Positions 8,287 through 18,796 of a DNA stretch of 64,000 bases are shown here, in pieces. The notes under the pieces are model-generated. The model worked only from the letters and a program-made list of their open reading frames with translations. It searched no databases and was not told where the DNA came from. Source of the stretch: Anaerolineae bacterium (GTDB lineage: Bacteria > Chloroflexota > Anaerolineae > Aggregatilineales > Phototrophicaceae); assembly GCA_022841825.1 (NCBI GenBank), contig JALHQT010000005.1:124001-188000 (forward strand), in the 5' to 3' direction. Each line of letters starts with the position of its first letter. The first letter of the stretch is position 1. The position numbers and the translations under genes are program-made.

Positions 8287-8382
8287 AACACGGAGGAGCG
8301 GCGAGAAGAGGAGGACACGGAGGGAAGAGATGCATGGGTTCCTCCCTCTCCGTGATCCTCCTTTATCTTCGTTCCTCCGTGT
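8287..8382. repeat. Long imperfect inverted repeat of A/G-rich 7-mers (H3)
   Basis: Left arm from 8287 (AACACGGAGGA...GAGGAGGACACGGAGGGAAG) matches the reverse complement of 8343-8382 with few mismatches, making a stem of about 40 bp. It fills the 204-bp gap after the PP2C gene. The CACGGAG/CTCCGTG units recur at 29290-29330 and in the signal-peptide codons of the dockerin genes. Confidence 0.7.
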
Positions 8383-8477
8383 TGAATAATCCTGCTCCGC
8401 TTATTGCTCTTCCCCTCGTTTTCAGGTAGCGTATACGCATCTTCCGCCCACAGTATCCAGAAGTCAGGATTGTTCCC

Positions 8478-9524
8478 ATGTCCCGCACGATGCAAGGCGT
8501 TTTCTTCCTCGAACCCGGCAAGCTTGAACAACGCGAAGTCGCCATCCCCGAACCGGGCGCGGGCGAAGTCGTCATCAAAGTCGAATCGGCGACCACCTGC
8601 GGCACTGACCTCAAGGGCTTTCTGCGCGGGCATCGTCTGTTCCGCCCGCCGATGCCGTTCGGGCATGAGTACAGCGGGGTTATCGTCGCGGTTGGGGCGG
8701 GCGTGACGCGCTTCAAGGAAGGCGACGCCGTGACGGGTGCCAACAGCGCGCCCTGCAACCACTGCTACTACTGTAAGCGTGGATCGCCGCAGTTGTGCAT
8801 CCATCTGGAAGACGCCTTCAACTTCGGCTCGTACGCCGAATACTTCCGCATCACCGCGCCCATCGTCGCGCAGAACCTGCACATCAAGCCAGACAATGTG
8901 CCGTTTGAACATGCCTCGTTCGTCGAACCGCTGGCGTGCGCCGTGATGTGCATCGTCAACGCCAACATCCGCCTGGGCGATACAGTCGCCATCATCGGAC
9001 CCGGCGCGCAGGGCTTGATGCAGATTCAGTTGGCAAAGGCGGCGGGTGCGGCACGCGTGATCGTGGTCGGGCGCGCGGCGGGGCGTCTGGAGCGGGCGAA
9101 GCTACTCGGCGCGGACATCACCTTCAGCACTAACGACGGCGACGCCATCGCCTTTGTGAAAGAGCAAACGGGCGGCTATGGCGCGGATGTCGTCATCGAG
9201 GCGGCGGGCAATGCCGAAACGTGGTCGCAGGCGCTGCTCATGGCGCGCAAGGGCGGCACGGTCGTGCAGTTCAGTGGGCTGGCGGGCGGCACGCAGGTCA
9301 GCTTTGACGCGACACACCTGCATTACGGCGAGATCACGATGAAGGGTGTCTTCCATCTCACCCCGCGCACGGTCGAGCTGGCGGTGCAGGCGCTGGCGAA
9401 CGGCACGGTGGATGTGGCGCCGATGCTGGATGGAAAAATCCCGCTTTCGCAGGTCGAAGACGGCTTGATGCGCATGAAGCGCAGCGAGGCGATCAAGCTG
9501 GCGGTGGTGCCGGGGATGGCATAA
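8478..9524 (+). CDS. Zinc-dependent medium-chain alcohol/polyol dehydrogenase
   Basis: 348 residues, an MDR-superfamily NAD(P)-dependent dehydrogenase. The catalytic zinc ligands are C41 and the GHE motif (H63, E64). The structural zinc site is C93, C96, C99, C107 in CNHCYYCKRGSPQLC. The Rossmann glycine motif is GPGAQGLMQI. It is closest in style to sorbitol or threonine dehydrogenase types, but the substrate cannot be read from sequence. The rhamnulokinase gene begins 10 bp downstream with its own AAGGAG, which suggests one operon for deoxysugar or polyol use. Confidence 0.85.
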   Translation: MSRTMQGVFFLEPGKLEQREVAIPEPGAGEVVIKVESATTCGTDLKGFLRGHRLFRPPMPFGHEYSGVIVAVGAGVTRFKEGDAVTGANSAPCNHCYYCKRGSPQLCIHLEDAFNFGSYAEYFRITAPIVAQNLHIKPDNVPFEHASFVEPLACAVMCIVNANIRLGDTVAIIGPGAQGLMQIQLAKAAGAARVIVVGRAAGRLERAKLLGADITFSTNDGDAIAFVKEQTGGYGADVVIEAAGNAETWSQALLMARKGGTVVQFSGLAGGTQVSFDATHLHYGEITMKGVFHLTPRTVELAVQALANGTVDVAPMLDGKIPLSQVEDGLMRMKRSEAIKLAVVPGMA

Positions 9525-9534
9525 GGAGTTTTCG

Positions 9535-10971
9535 ATGACCACCCTTCTTGCAGTCGATTTGGGCAACGAATCCGGGCGCATCATGCGCGTGCGCTTCGAC
9601 GGCGCGCGCCTGACGAGCGAGGAAGTCCACCGCTTCCCCAACAACCCCGTCACCGCGCACGGCACCCTCTACTGGGATGTCCTGCGCCTGTGGCATGAGA
9701 TCGAGCACGGCATCACCCTGGCGCGCCGCGAGGCAGCCGACGGCATCGGCGTGGCATCCTTCGGCGTCGATTTTGGGCTGCTCGACGCGCGCGGCGCGCT
9801 GGTCGCCAACCCGGTACATATGCGCGACCGCCGCACCGAAGGCATGATGGAGTGGGTCTTCGAGCGCGTGCCCAAGGCGACCCTTTGGGAGCGCAGCGGC
9901 GGCATCGGTTTCTACGTCATCAACTCCCTCTACCAGCTCGCCGCCATCCGCCAGCAGCAGCCCTGGCAGCTCGCCGCCGCCGAGACGCTGCTGACGATGC
10001 CCAACCTGATCAACTTCTGGCTGACGGGCGAAATCGCGTCCGAGTTCACCCACACGACGACGACGCAGTGCTACAACCCGCTCAAGGGCGACTGGGATCG
10101 CGAAACGCTCGATGCGCTGGATATTCCGACGGGCATCTTCCCGCGCGTCGTCCAGCCCGGCGCGCAGATCGGCACGCATCACGGCGTGCCCGTCTTCGCT
10201 GTCGCCAGCCATGACACAGGCAGCGCGGTCGTCAGCGTGCCCGCCGAGACGCCAAATTACGCCTATATCAGCAGCGGCACATGGTCGCTGTTCGGCGTCG
10301 AAACGCACGCGCCGCTGCTCAACGATGCCGCACAGCGCGCCAATCTGACGAGCGAAGGCGGCGCATTCGGGACGTACCGCCCGCTCAAGATGGTGATGGG
10401 CTTGTGGATCATCCAGCAGTGCCGCGCGGCTTGGGCAGCGGCGGGAGAGGCAGTCGATTACGCGGGTTTGATGGCAGCCGCCGAGAAGGCAGCGCCGCTG
10501 CGCTCGTGGATCGACCCGGACGACTCGGTCTTCTTCACGCCGGGCGATATGCCGGGGCGCATCCGCGATTGGTGCGCCAGGACCGGGCAGGCAGTGCCGC
10601 AAAGCCAGGGTGAAGTCATCCGCTGCGTGCTGGAGAGCCTGGCGCTCAAGTATCGTGTGGTCGTCGAGCAGCTGGTCGAGGCGAGCGGGCAGCCTGTGGA
10701 CGTGATCCACGTCGTCGGTGGCGGCGCGCAGAACCCGCTGCTCAACCAGATGACGGCGGACGCGACGGGGCGCGTGGTGCTGGCGGGACCGACCGAGGCG
10801 ACGACGCTCGGCAATGCGCTTGTGCAGCTCATCGCGCGCGGCGAGCTGCGCGACCTGGCGCAGGCGCGCGAGGTGGTGCGGGCGACGCAGACCATCACGC
10901 GCTACGAGCCGAAAGATGGGGACAGGTGGGACGAGGCGTATGAGCGGTTTGAGAGGATGTTGGGGAAATAG
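9535..10971 (+). CDS. rhaB: Rhamnulokinase-like FGGY carbohydrate kinase
   Basis: 478 residues. The N-terminus (TTLLAVDLGNESGRIM) and the motif ISSGTWSLFGVE are typical of L-rhamnulose kinases in the FGGY family, which phosphorylate a ketose with ATP using an ASKHA fold. The C-terminal ATP-site motif VIHVVGGGAQNPLLNQMTAD is intact. AAGGAG lies 7 nt before ATG. The upstream dehydrogenase is probably in the same operon. No rhamnose isomerase or aldolase occurs next to it, so L-fuculose or another ketose remains possible. Confidence 0.8.
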   Translation: MTTLLAVDLGNESGRIMRVRFDGARLTSEEVHRFPNNPVTAHGTLYWDVLRLWHEIEHGITLARREAADGIGVASFGVDFGLLDARGALVANPVHMRDRRTEGMMEWVFERVPKATLWERSGGIGFYVINSLYQLAAIRQQQPWQLAAAETLLTMPNLINFWLTGEIASEFTHTTTTQCYNPLKGDWDRETLDALDIPTGIFPRVVQPGAQIGTHHGVPVFAVASHDTGSAVVSVPAETPNYAYISSGTWSLFGVETHAPLLNDAAQRANLTSEGGAFGTYRPLKMVMGLWIIQQCRAAWAAAGEAVDYAGLMAAAEKAAPLRSWIDPDDSVFFTPGDMPGRIRDWCARTGQAVPQSQGEVIRCVLESLALKYRVVVEQLVEASGQPVDVIHVVGGGAQNPLLNQMTADATGRVVLAGPTEATTLGNALVQLIARGELRDLAQAREVVRATQTITRYEPKDGDRWDEAYERFERMLGK

Positions 10972-11018
10972 CTGAAAGGGCATTGAATGGTTATGCCCTT
11001 GGGGTTAGGGATAGCAGA

Positions 11019-11945
11019 ATGAGAATTACCAGAAGTACCAATTCATCTATTCAGCCCCGTGCATACGAAACTTTAGCGTTTCGTCGAGATGCTAACTACT
11101 TTCATCAGCAGCGGACGCTTCGGCATCCATTAGGAATTTATGGTCGATCACTGAATGACATCTGGGAAGGTTTTGAAAGTGTACTGGATGAACTTGAACG
11201 AATACTGGTGAGTAAGCCCTTTAGAGAAATCCCCCCAGTAATAGGCTGGGACATCGAGCTTACACTGAGGCAGGAAAAGTTGATGCGAGATCTGATGCGG
11301 CATTTCGATGACTGTCGCAATTTGATACTGTGTTTGTATGAACAGGACTGGAAGCAGGTGCAAAAAATCCCAATAGTCGCGAATGCACTGCAATTAACGC
11401 AACCATATCGTGACCACATAGCAACAATCGAGAACCACATAAAGCACTGTCAAGGTTCCTTACGAGGATTAGCCCTATTTAACGATACGATAGCGATCCC
11501 CGGTTACTTCGTTGAACACGTCGATACAACTGGTGCGATTGGGACACATCCTGATGTTCATCCAACTTATCAGGGAATGCACACGGCATTTTCTTTCTTT
11601 CGAGATTTACGTTTCAATTTCTGGCTCGTCTTTGCAGTCTCAGAAATAATTGCTGATGTAGTTTGGCAAGTGCAACCACAGCCTACCAACAGTGAAGTTG
11701 ACACGACATCTGATGCCTTGCTTCTACAGTTAGCCACACGTATTGCCAGCTTGCCGAAATGGATGTTTAAGGATGAAGCAACCAAACCGTTTCCGGAAAT
11801 TCGAGCTGATAATTCTTTTGTGATACTTGAATACCCCAGCAATAACACTGAACTTCCAAGTTTGTCTGGAACTTACTCGGTTGCTTTAAGTTTCAGGGGC
11901 GATGGAGTGAGTACAATTTTTCAATTGCCTTACTATAGTGGATGA
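11019..11945 (+). CDS. Hypothetical protein, AT-rich island
   Basis: 308 residues from ATG 11019 (AGGGA upstream); a TTG at 10983 in frame is an alternative start. No domain is recognised. The sequence is a soluble, helix-rich protein with charged helices in its first half (EGFESVLDELERILVSK, RQEKLMRDLMRHFDDC). Base composition and codon use (many A/T third positions) differ clearly from both neighbours, which points to recent acquisition. There is no mobility gene beside it. Confidence 0.6.
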   Translation: MRITRSTNSSIQPRAYETLAFRRDANYFHQQRTLRHPLGIYGRSLNDIWEGFESVLDELERILVSKPFREIPPVIGWDIELTLRQEKLMRDLMRHFDDCRNLILCLYEQDWKQVQKIPIVANALQLTQPYRDHIATIENHIKHCQGSLRGLALFNDTIAIPGYFVEHVDTTGAIGTHPDVHPTYQGMHTAFSFFRDLRFNFWLVFAVSEIIADVVWQVQPQPTNSEVDTTSDALLLQLATRIASLPKWMFKDEATKPFPEIRADNSFVILEYPSNNTELPSLSGTYSVALSFRGDGVSTIFQLPYYSG

Positions 11946-12182
11946 TTACGGTCGCTTCTACATCTCGCCCACGTTTTCATGCTCATAAAAGATACAACTG
12001 ACACTAAAGATTCCACTGGTCTGCCATGATTGCTAGCCATATACCCATAAGTTGCACATCAACACTGAACCACCCACCTGACCTATCCCACAATCACCCA
12101 TCACAACCGTGGTGAGGGGCGCCCCTTACTTCATGATGACGCATGTATGGGCAACTATTCTGCTCATCAGAAAGGGCAGGTC
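11946..12182. other. Intergenic region without visible gene
   Basis: 237 bp, relatively AT-rich at its left side. No convincing reading frame, hairpin or repeat was seen. Confidence 0.5.
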
Positions 12183-12614
12183 ATGAGCCTGGAACGCAAA
12201 GAGCATGTCGAGATTGTCGAGGATGAAGGGTACGAACGCCGACAGCAGCGTACGGAAGTCACGCCTTCTACGCGCTCGACTGTGGTTTCGCGCATCATCC
12301 AGATCATCGCGTTCATCACCACCATCATCGTGCTCCTCATTGCAGTACGCTTCTTCCTGCAACTGATCGGCGCGAACGAGGCGAATGCTTTCGCCAACAT
12401 TGTCTTCGGACTGACCAACCCGCTGGTCGCGCCTTTTGCCAGCCTGTTCCCACCCACCGCCGCGCAGGAAGGCATCGTCATCGAGTGGTCTACATTGGTC
12501 GCTGGAGTCGTCTACATCGGATTGGGTTGGCTGATCGCGACGCTCATTCGCATTATCTTTGGGTCAAGCGGCTCGGTTCGTCGCGTGCGCACGGTGGAGC
12601 GCTCACGCCTGTAA
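12183..12614 (+). CDS. YggT-like small membrane protein
   Basis: 143 residues from ATG 12183 (AGGGCAGG upstream). A charged N-terminus of about 40 residues is followed by two or three hydrophobic helices (IIQIIAFITTIIVLLIAVRFFLQLIG; LVAGVVYIGLGWLIATLIRIIFG). The pattern RFFLQLIGANEANAF...PLVAPF resembles the YggT (DUF/CCB3-related) repeat, here a single copy with an N-terminal extension. The role in bacteria is poorly defined (membrane or osmotic functions have been proposed). A strong terminator follows. Confidence 0.7.
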   Translation: MSLERKEHVEIVEDEGYERRQQRTEVTPSTRSTVVSRIIQIIAFITTIIVLLIAVRFFLQLIGANEANAFANIVFGLTNPLVAPFASLFPPTAAQEGIVIEWSTLVAGVVYIGLGWLIATLIRIIFGSSGSVRRVRTVERSRL

Positions 12615-12642
12615 TCTCTCGCCACAACCTCGCAGATGATGC

Positions 12643-12674
12643 AAACGCCGGGCGGTCGCTGCCCGGCGTTTTTT
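12643..12674 (+). terminator. Intrinsic terminator after YggT-like gene
   Basis: Perfect 11-bp stem AAACGCCGGGC / GCCCGGCGTTT with a 7-nt loop, running into TTTTTT on the plus strand. Confidence 0.9.
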
Positions 12675-12679
12675 GCGTT

Positions 12680-13072
12680 TCAGAGCATGGGTCGCCATTC
12701 CACTGGCGGGCGTGTGCCGCGCAATTCGCTGATCCGCGCCTCTACCCCGCGCTTGCCATCGAGGAATTCAATCGGCAGGCTGTCGAGCATCAGCTTCCAG
12801 CGCTGTATCCATTCCGCCCCCGGCAGTCCGTGACTCAGGTATAGAAACCGCTCGCCCGCCTTGCCATGCACATAGTCGCCACAAAAATCGAGCGTCCCAT
12901 CCTCCTTGCGAACCACCTTGAGCGTAAAGGTGTAGATCAGGCTGCCATCCACGCCCGGCGCGCCGGACTGCACCTGCTGCGCTTTGTCCTGTAAGCCGAA
13001 GCGCGCATCGGGCGCGCACAAGGGTTGTTGGGTAAGCACGATAGACAGGGGAATTTCGACTGCTTCAGGCAC
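12680..13072 (-). CDS. DUF5990-like protein
   Basis: 130 residues, no signal or membrane segment. The order EIPLSIVL...ARFGLQDK...DGSLIYTFTLKV...GDYVHGKAGERFLYLSHG resembles the DUF5990 family, a small beta-rich domain of unknown function. Convergent with the YggT gene, sharing the terminator region, and divergent from glpK (101 bp). Role unknown. Confidence 0.6.
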   Translation of the reverse strand: MPEAVEIPLSIVLTQQPLCAPDARFGLQDKAQQVQSGAPGVDGSLIYTFTLKVVRKEDGTLDFCGDYVHGKAGERFLYLSHGLPGAEWIQRWKLMLDSLPIEFLDGKRGVEARISELRGTRPPVEWRPML

Positions 13073-13172
13073 GATAGTGTCTCCTCTCTGTGCGTTCTTG
13101 CAGTATACTCCGCCGCAATGACACTACTTTTAACTTTCTACTTTGAACGTTGAACGTCCCCAGGAGCCCCTT

Positions 13173-14663
<1,491 letters not shown>

Positions 14664-16109
14664 TCAGTCGCCCGCCCCTGCCATACTTTTCTGACCCGAC
14701 TTGGCGCTGCCATGCATCGTCTTATCCCAGTAGTGCGGGTTGAAGATGAGCTGATTGAGGGCGCGCCACGCGGCAATACTCATCAGAAACCAGTATGCGG
14801 GTGTGAGCAGCATCCACTTGATGGTGCCATATTCGCGCTGCACGAATGCGCCCGTCAGGCTGATGTAGATCGCCAGGAAGTTGCCCGCCAACATCGCCAA
14901 CGCGCCCAGGTACAGGATGGGACCGGGGAATAGACTTTCGATAAAGGTCGAGCGCGTCAGAAAGTAGACGGCGGTCAGCACCCAGAAGAGCGGGTTTAGC
15001 AGGTTCGTCAACGCCGCGACACCGAACATCATCTGGAAGACGAAAAAGCGCTGCCAACCCAACTCGCGGAGCAGCGCGAAAGGGTCGCGCATATGCGCCA
15101 GGTACGTTTGCATGTAGCCCTTGATCCAGCGCGAACGCTGCTTAATCCAGCTCCACAGGTGTCCGTTCGCCTCTTCCCAGGTATTGGTCTTGACCGTCTT
15201 GATTTGGTAACCCGCCCGAACCAGGCGCACCCCCAGATCGGCATCTTCTGTCACGTTAAAGGGGTCCCATCCGCCCACCTCACGAAGCACGGACACCTTG
15301 AAGTGGTTCGAGGTGCCCCCCAGGATAAACAGCCAGTCATGGCGCGCCAAGCCCGGCAGATAAAGCCGGAACCAGCTTGAGTACTCCGACGCGAAGAAGC
15401 GCGTCAGCATGTTTTCGCGCGGGTTATGATGCGTCAACAGCCCCTGAACACAGGCGACGTTGGATGGCAGCGTTTGGAATGCGGCAACCACTTTCAGAAG
15501 CTGATCCGGGTCGGGGCAGTCTTCCGCATCGTAGACCACCAGATATTCGGCATCGACGTGCTGCAAGCCGATGTTCATCGCCTTCGGCTTCGTGCGGGGC
15601 TGCGAAGGCGGGACCAGCAGGAGGTGGAAGTTTGGCGGCAGCACGCGCGACTGGACATGCTCGACCATCGGCGTGTCGTCGGCTTCCAGCAGCAGGATGA
15701 TCTTCAGCTTCTCCTGCGGGTAATCCAGCGCGGCAAGATTTCGAATGAGGTCGTCAACCACACTGGTCTCTTTATAGAGCGGAACCATCGCCGCGTAGCG
15801 GGGAAGCTGGCTGCGATCCAAGCGGCGCGCGATCGTCTTGGCATCGATTAAGGCGTCTTTGCCTTCCGACTCGGCAAGCAGGAAGACATTAAAGACCATC
15901 TGTACGAAATACAGGATCGTGCCCCCCGCGATAAACACGATGATCAGGCGGAGAGGATGCACCCCCAATACCATGAGCGCAACGGGAAGCATGAGCAGAG
16001 CCAGCAGCGCCCACTTCTGGAATCGCCCCAACTGATGCTTTGCGCTGGACGGTAACGACTTAAGCTCGATAGGCGTTTCCGGCGGAACATTCCAGACAGG
16101 ATTAACCAT
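14664..16109 (-). CDS. Family 2 processive-type membrane glycosyltransferase
   Basis: 481 residues with two N-terminal membrane helices (about 33-70), a cytoplasmic GT2 domain and three or four C-terminal helices. The GT2 metal-site aspartates (LLEADD, VYDAEDCPD), TEDADLG and the acceptor motif QRSRWIKGY (QxxRW) match cellulose/hyaluronan-synthase-type enzymes. It probably makes a beta-linked envelope or exopolysaccharide. It begins 3 bp after the stop of the upstream GT-C-like gene, so both are one transcription unit. Product not predictable. Confidence 0.85.
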   Translation of the reverse strand: MVNPVWNVPPETPIELKSLPSSAKHQLGRFQKWALLALLMLPVALMVLGVHPLRLIIVFIAGGTILYFVQMVFNVFLLAESEGKDALIDAKTIARRLDRSQLPRYAAMVPLYKETSVVDDLIRNLAALDYPQEKLKIILLLEADDTPMVEHVQSRVLPPNFHLLLVPPSQPRTKPKAMNIGLQHVDAEYLVVYDAEDCPDPDQLLKVVAAFQTLPSNVACVQGLLTHHNPRENMLTRFFASEYSSWFRLYLPGLARHDWLFILGGTSNHFKVSVLREVGGWDPFNVTEDADLGVRLVRAGYQIKTVKTNTWEEANGHLWSWIKQRSRWIKGYMQTYLAHMRDPFALLRELGWQRFFVFQMMFGVAALTNLLNPLFWVLTAVYFLTRSTFIESLFPGPILYLGALAMLAGNFLAIYISLTGAFVQREYGTIKWMLLTPAYWFLMSIAAWRALNQLIFNPHYWDKTMHGSAKSGQKSMAGAGD

Positions 16110-16112
16110 GCT

Positions 16113-17789
16113 TCAGCCCCCTTGCACTTGTGCTTGTTCGTTCCAGGAGATGGCTGGCGGTAGTCCAGGGCGTTTGCGGTAGATCTCGTAATACACGTTT
16201 CGGAAAACGAGTTCAAAATCCTGTCGAAATCCTGGTTTAGCACGCAGCAACCGAAACAATAAGTCGCCTGCGAGACCCGAGCTGCCCTCTTCCTCGCGGT
16301 ATCGCATCAACACCCAGTCGGCATACCGCGCAGGGTCGTCGAGCGCAGCATCCCAAAGCCGATAGCTGCCTTCATAGATGAGGAGACCCAGAGGAAGCCG
16401 CGCCTCAAACTGGATGGGCGTGTTGCCATATGACTCCATCAGGAGCGGGCGTTGATCATAATTTGCCAGCATCCAATCCCGAGCTTCGGTCGCCGAGATA
16501 GCCAATGGTTGCGTGGTGTAGCTGATGGGGTCGCTCAGGGTAATGATGCCGTAGATCTGGAGATGGGCGTACGTGACAAGCGGGATGACCAGCACCATCA
16601 CCAGCTTCGCCCGCCATGAATGGCGAGTGAGATAGGCAAAGATGATGGCGATGGGCAGTGCCATGACCAGCGCAAACCGGATGTTGTACATCGTACCTGT
16701 GAGTTCTGGAACCTGGAGCGGACGCTGTCCCAGATAGAGCATGGCGACGAATGCCGGGAAGAGCGCGACCAGTGCCAGAACAGGGATGCTGACGGGGCGC
16801 AAGCGCGTCTGCCATAGATAAACGACAAGAGCGAGTGGCGCGAATACAGCCAGGGGACCGATGGTGGAGAGAGTGGCATAGGCATACGACAGAAACGAGA
16901 CCGGGAGGTTGCGATACACCGCATCCTCGCTCGATACCCATAACGCAGGCGAAGCATATTCGCCCCGCTGAAAGTTGAGCGGATCGCCAAAGATCAACCA
17001 GTTCCACAGCATCCAGGCTGCGGCACCCGCGAATGCCCAGAATCCCCAATAGACCAACGTCCCTTCGATCTGTACCAGGCTCATTCGATGCCTGAAATAG
17101 ATGTACAACAGGCAGGGAACATAGATCAGCGAGATGATCCAAAGTTCATAGCGGATGAGGGCACCCAGCGCCAACGAGATACCGCACCCCAACATGTAAA
17201 GGCGATTTTCTGGAGCCTTCGCCATACGCACGAGGAAGTAGGTCGCCGCCATAATACTGGCGTACATCGGCACCTCAGTCATGGGCGTGGTCTGCATAAA
17301 GAGCATGTTGGGATTCATCATGAAGATGAAAACCCCGATGACACTGCTCCACCGATCCTGCGTCAGCAGTTCAATCGTCTTGTAGAGAAAGTAAGCGGTG
17401 AGCACGAAGGCAAGCATCGACAGAATGCTCAATGCCAAGCCCGTTTCGTAGAGAAAGTCGTTCCAAATCAATGGAAGGGAGAGAATATGGGTGAGCGGGG
17501 GCCAGACGGCACCGAGCTGCGCCAAACCCGCCGTCGGACTATCGATGACACGGCGGGCAATCAGCAAGCGTGCCATTCCGTCGGCGTAACTATTGGTCAA
17601 CCCCGCCTGAAAAAACACCCATAGCGTGACAATCGACAATGATGATGCCGTTGTGAGAACGAACGCGAGAAGGGGAATGCGCGCCAAGGTCCTGAGAAGG
17701 ACACCTAACCCATTGTCAGGAACCTTCCTTGAAACCGATGGTGATACAGGCTGCGATGCTTGAGTGTTGGGAAAAATAGAAGCCATCAC
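16113..17789 (-). CDS. Multi-spanning GT-C type glycosyltransferase (ArnT/PMT-like)
   Basis: 558 residues with about 10-12 hydrophobic helices. The early loop contains SYADGMARLLIARRVID, where GT-C enzymes carry acidic catalytic residues, and a charged C-terminal domain (SATEARDWMLANYDQRP) lies outside the membrane. Such proteins transfer a sugar from a polyprenyl-phosphate donor at the outer membrane face. It is transcribed together with the GT2 gene downstream. Substrate unknown. Confidence 0.7.
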   Translation of the reverse strand: MMASIFPNTQASQPVSPSVSRKVPDNGLGVLLRTLARIPLLAFVLTTASSLSIVTLWVFFQAGLTNSYADGMARLLIARRVIDSPTAGLAQLGAVWPPLTHILSLPLIWNDFLYETGLALSILSMLAFVLTAYFLYKTIELLTQDRWSSVIGVFIFMMNPNMLFMQTTPMTEVPMYASIMAATYFLVRMAKAPENRLYMLGCGISLALGALIRYELWIISLIYVPCLLYIYFRHRMSLVQIEGTLVYWGFWAFAGAAAWMLWNWLIFGDPLNFQRGEYASPALWVSSEDAVYRNLPVSFLSYAYATLSTIGPLAVFAPLALVVYLWQTRLRPVSIPVLALVALFPAFVAMLYLGQRPLQVPELTGTMYNIRFALVMALPIAIIFAYLTRHSWRAKLVMVLVIPLVTYAHLQIYGIITLSDPISYTTQPLAISATEARDWMLANYDQRPLLMESYGNTPIQFEARLPLGLLIYEGSYRLWDAALDDPARYADWVLMRYREEEGSSGLAGDLLFRLLRAKPGFRQDFELVFRNVYYEIYRKRPGLPPAISWNEQAQVQGG

Positions 17790-18010
17790 GACACTCCTGA
17801 TTGGGCTAGTCTTCGCGGCGCACCAAAAACAAGACTTAGACTATGTTTCGGATGGAAGCGGCAACGATCAAAGAGTGGTGAATTAATGAAGCTTGATTCT
17901 TAAGGACGACAGTATAGACCACGCCTAGAGGCAAAAAACCCCTGACAAAGGTACCGTCAATATTACAGATTTATAATATTACAACTTAATTTGTGAAGTT
18001 TGCAAAAACT
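17790..18010. promoter_or_regulatory. AT-rich intergenic region with dyad AATATTA-N8-TAATATT
   Basis: The most AT-rich stretch nearby. The dyad at 17959-17980 includes a perfect TATAAT (17972-17977). It probably contains the promoter of the leftward glycosyltransferase operon. Exact boxes are ambiguous. Confidence 0.4.
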
Positions 18011-18277
18011 CTACCCTGCAAAGAAACCTTGGCAAGTCCTGTATGACCTTGCGTTGATCGACTCAGATGACGAACCCGTCTTCCAATCGGTCACCGCGCT
18101 TGCGAGCAAAATCATCGCCACGCTGATGTCCGTCATGTCGATGGGCGGTGACGAGTACCAGTTCTTCAAGAGTGCATACATGTCGTGGCGCAAAACGCGC
18201 CGCTGATCGTTGAAGATGCGCGCGTACACCTTCCCCTCGACCCGTAAGACGATGCGCCACGCTCGCATCTGAATCAT
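18011..18277 (-). CDS. Small hypothetical protein
   Basis: 88 residues from ATG 18277 (AAGG 5 nt upstream). Third codon positions over 18070-18265 are strongly G/C on this strand, as in true genes here, whereas the overlapping plus-strand frame is not. Reads RAWRIVLRVEGKVYARIFNDQRR... then a hydrophobic-amphipathic stretch. The last 20 codons lose the codon bias, so the C-terminus may be eroded. No family recognised. Divergent from the next gene. Confidence 0.4.
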   Translation of the reverse strand: MIQMRAWRIVLRVEGKVYARIFNDQRRVLRHDMYALLKNWYSSPPIDMTDISVAMILLASAVTDWKTGSSSESINARSYRTCQGFFAG

Positions 18278-18319
18278 CAATACCTTGTATTATCGTAAGA
18301 TTGAGAAGCGAGCATCGCC

Positions 18320-18721
18320 ATGAACCCCCTCGTCCAGCAAATCATCGACACCGTCTCTGCCTGGGAGGGCATCACGCCGGAGCCGCACCGCTTTGGCGGC
18401 ACGGAATTCAGCCTCGGCAAAGTCGAAATCGGGCATGTCCACCACAGCGGGCTGGTCGATATTCCCTTCACCAAAAAGCTGCGCGAAGCGCTCGTCGCCG
18501 ACGGGCAGGCGCAGGTGCATCATCTTCTCGTGGACAGTGGCTGGATTAGCTTCTACCTGCGCAAGCCGGGCGACGAGGCACAAGCGCTGCGCCTGATGCG
18601 TCTGTCATATCTGCACAAGCGCAGCCGCCGCCAGCGCGATCTCGATGTGGCGGGTGAATTGGGCGATTTGAACTTTGCCGCGTCTGTCGTCGCCGCCTTT
18701 GGCGGTCAGGCAGAGGAGTAG
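18320..18721 (+). CDS. DUF5519 (luciferase-domain-like) protein
   Basis: 133 residues, cytoplasmic. The block PHRFGGTEFSLGKVEIGHVHHSGLVDIPF and the later HHLLVDSGWISFYLRKPGDEAQALRLMRLSYLHKRSR match the small domain called DUF5519 or 'luciferase domain', found alone in many bacteria. The conserved His cluster (HVHH) may bind a metal or ligand, but no activity is established. A single-gene unit followed by a palindrome. Confidence 0.65.
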   Translation: MNPLVQQIIDTVSAWEGITPEPHRFGGTEFSLGKVEIGHVHHSGLVDIPFTKKLREALVADGQAQVHHLLVDSGWISFYLRKPGDEAQALRLMRLSYLHKRSRRQRDLDVAGELGDLNFAASVVAAFGGQAEE

Positions 18722-18737
18722 AACGAGATAAGTGAGC

Positions 18738-18757
18738 GGACGAGGTGTGCCTCGTCC
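18738..18757. repeat. Palindrome (GGACGAGG family)
   Basis: Arms GGACGAGG and CCTCGTCC around TGTG, followed by CCTG. It lies between convergent genes. Same family as 29129-29148, 38246-38265 and 45024-45043. Confidence 0.8.
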
Positions 18758-18796
18758 CTGCACCTTTGTCACCGCTTGTCTCATCACCTGTTCGCG

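Noticed and set aside
9493-10983. 496-codon minus-strand frame
   Set aside because: Shadow of the rhamnulokinase gene; no motif.
18000-18206. 68-codon plus-strand frame
   Set aside because: TTG start with poor site; third-position bias favours the minus frame at 18011-18277.
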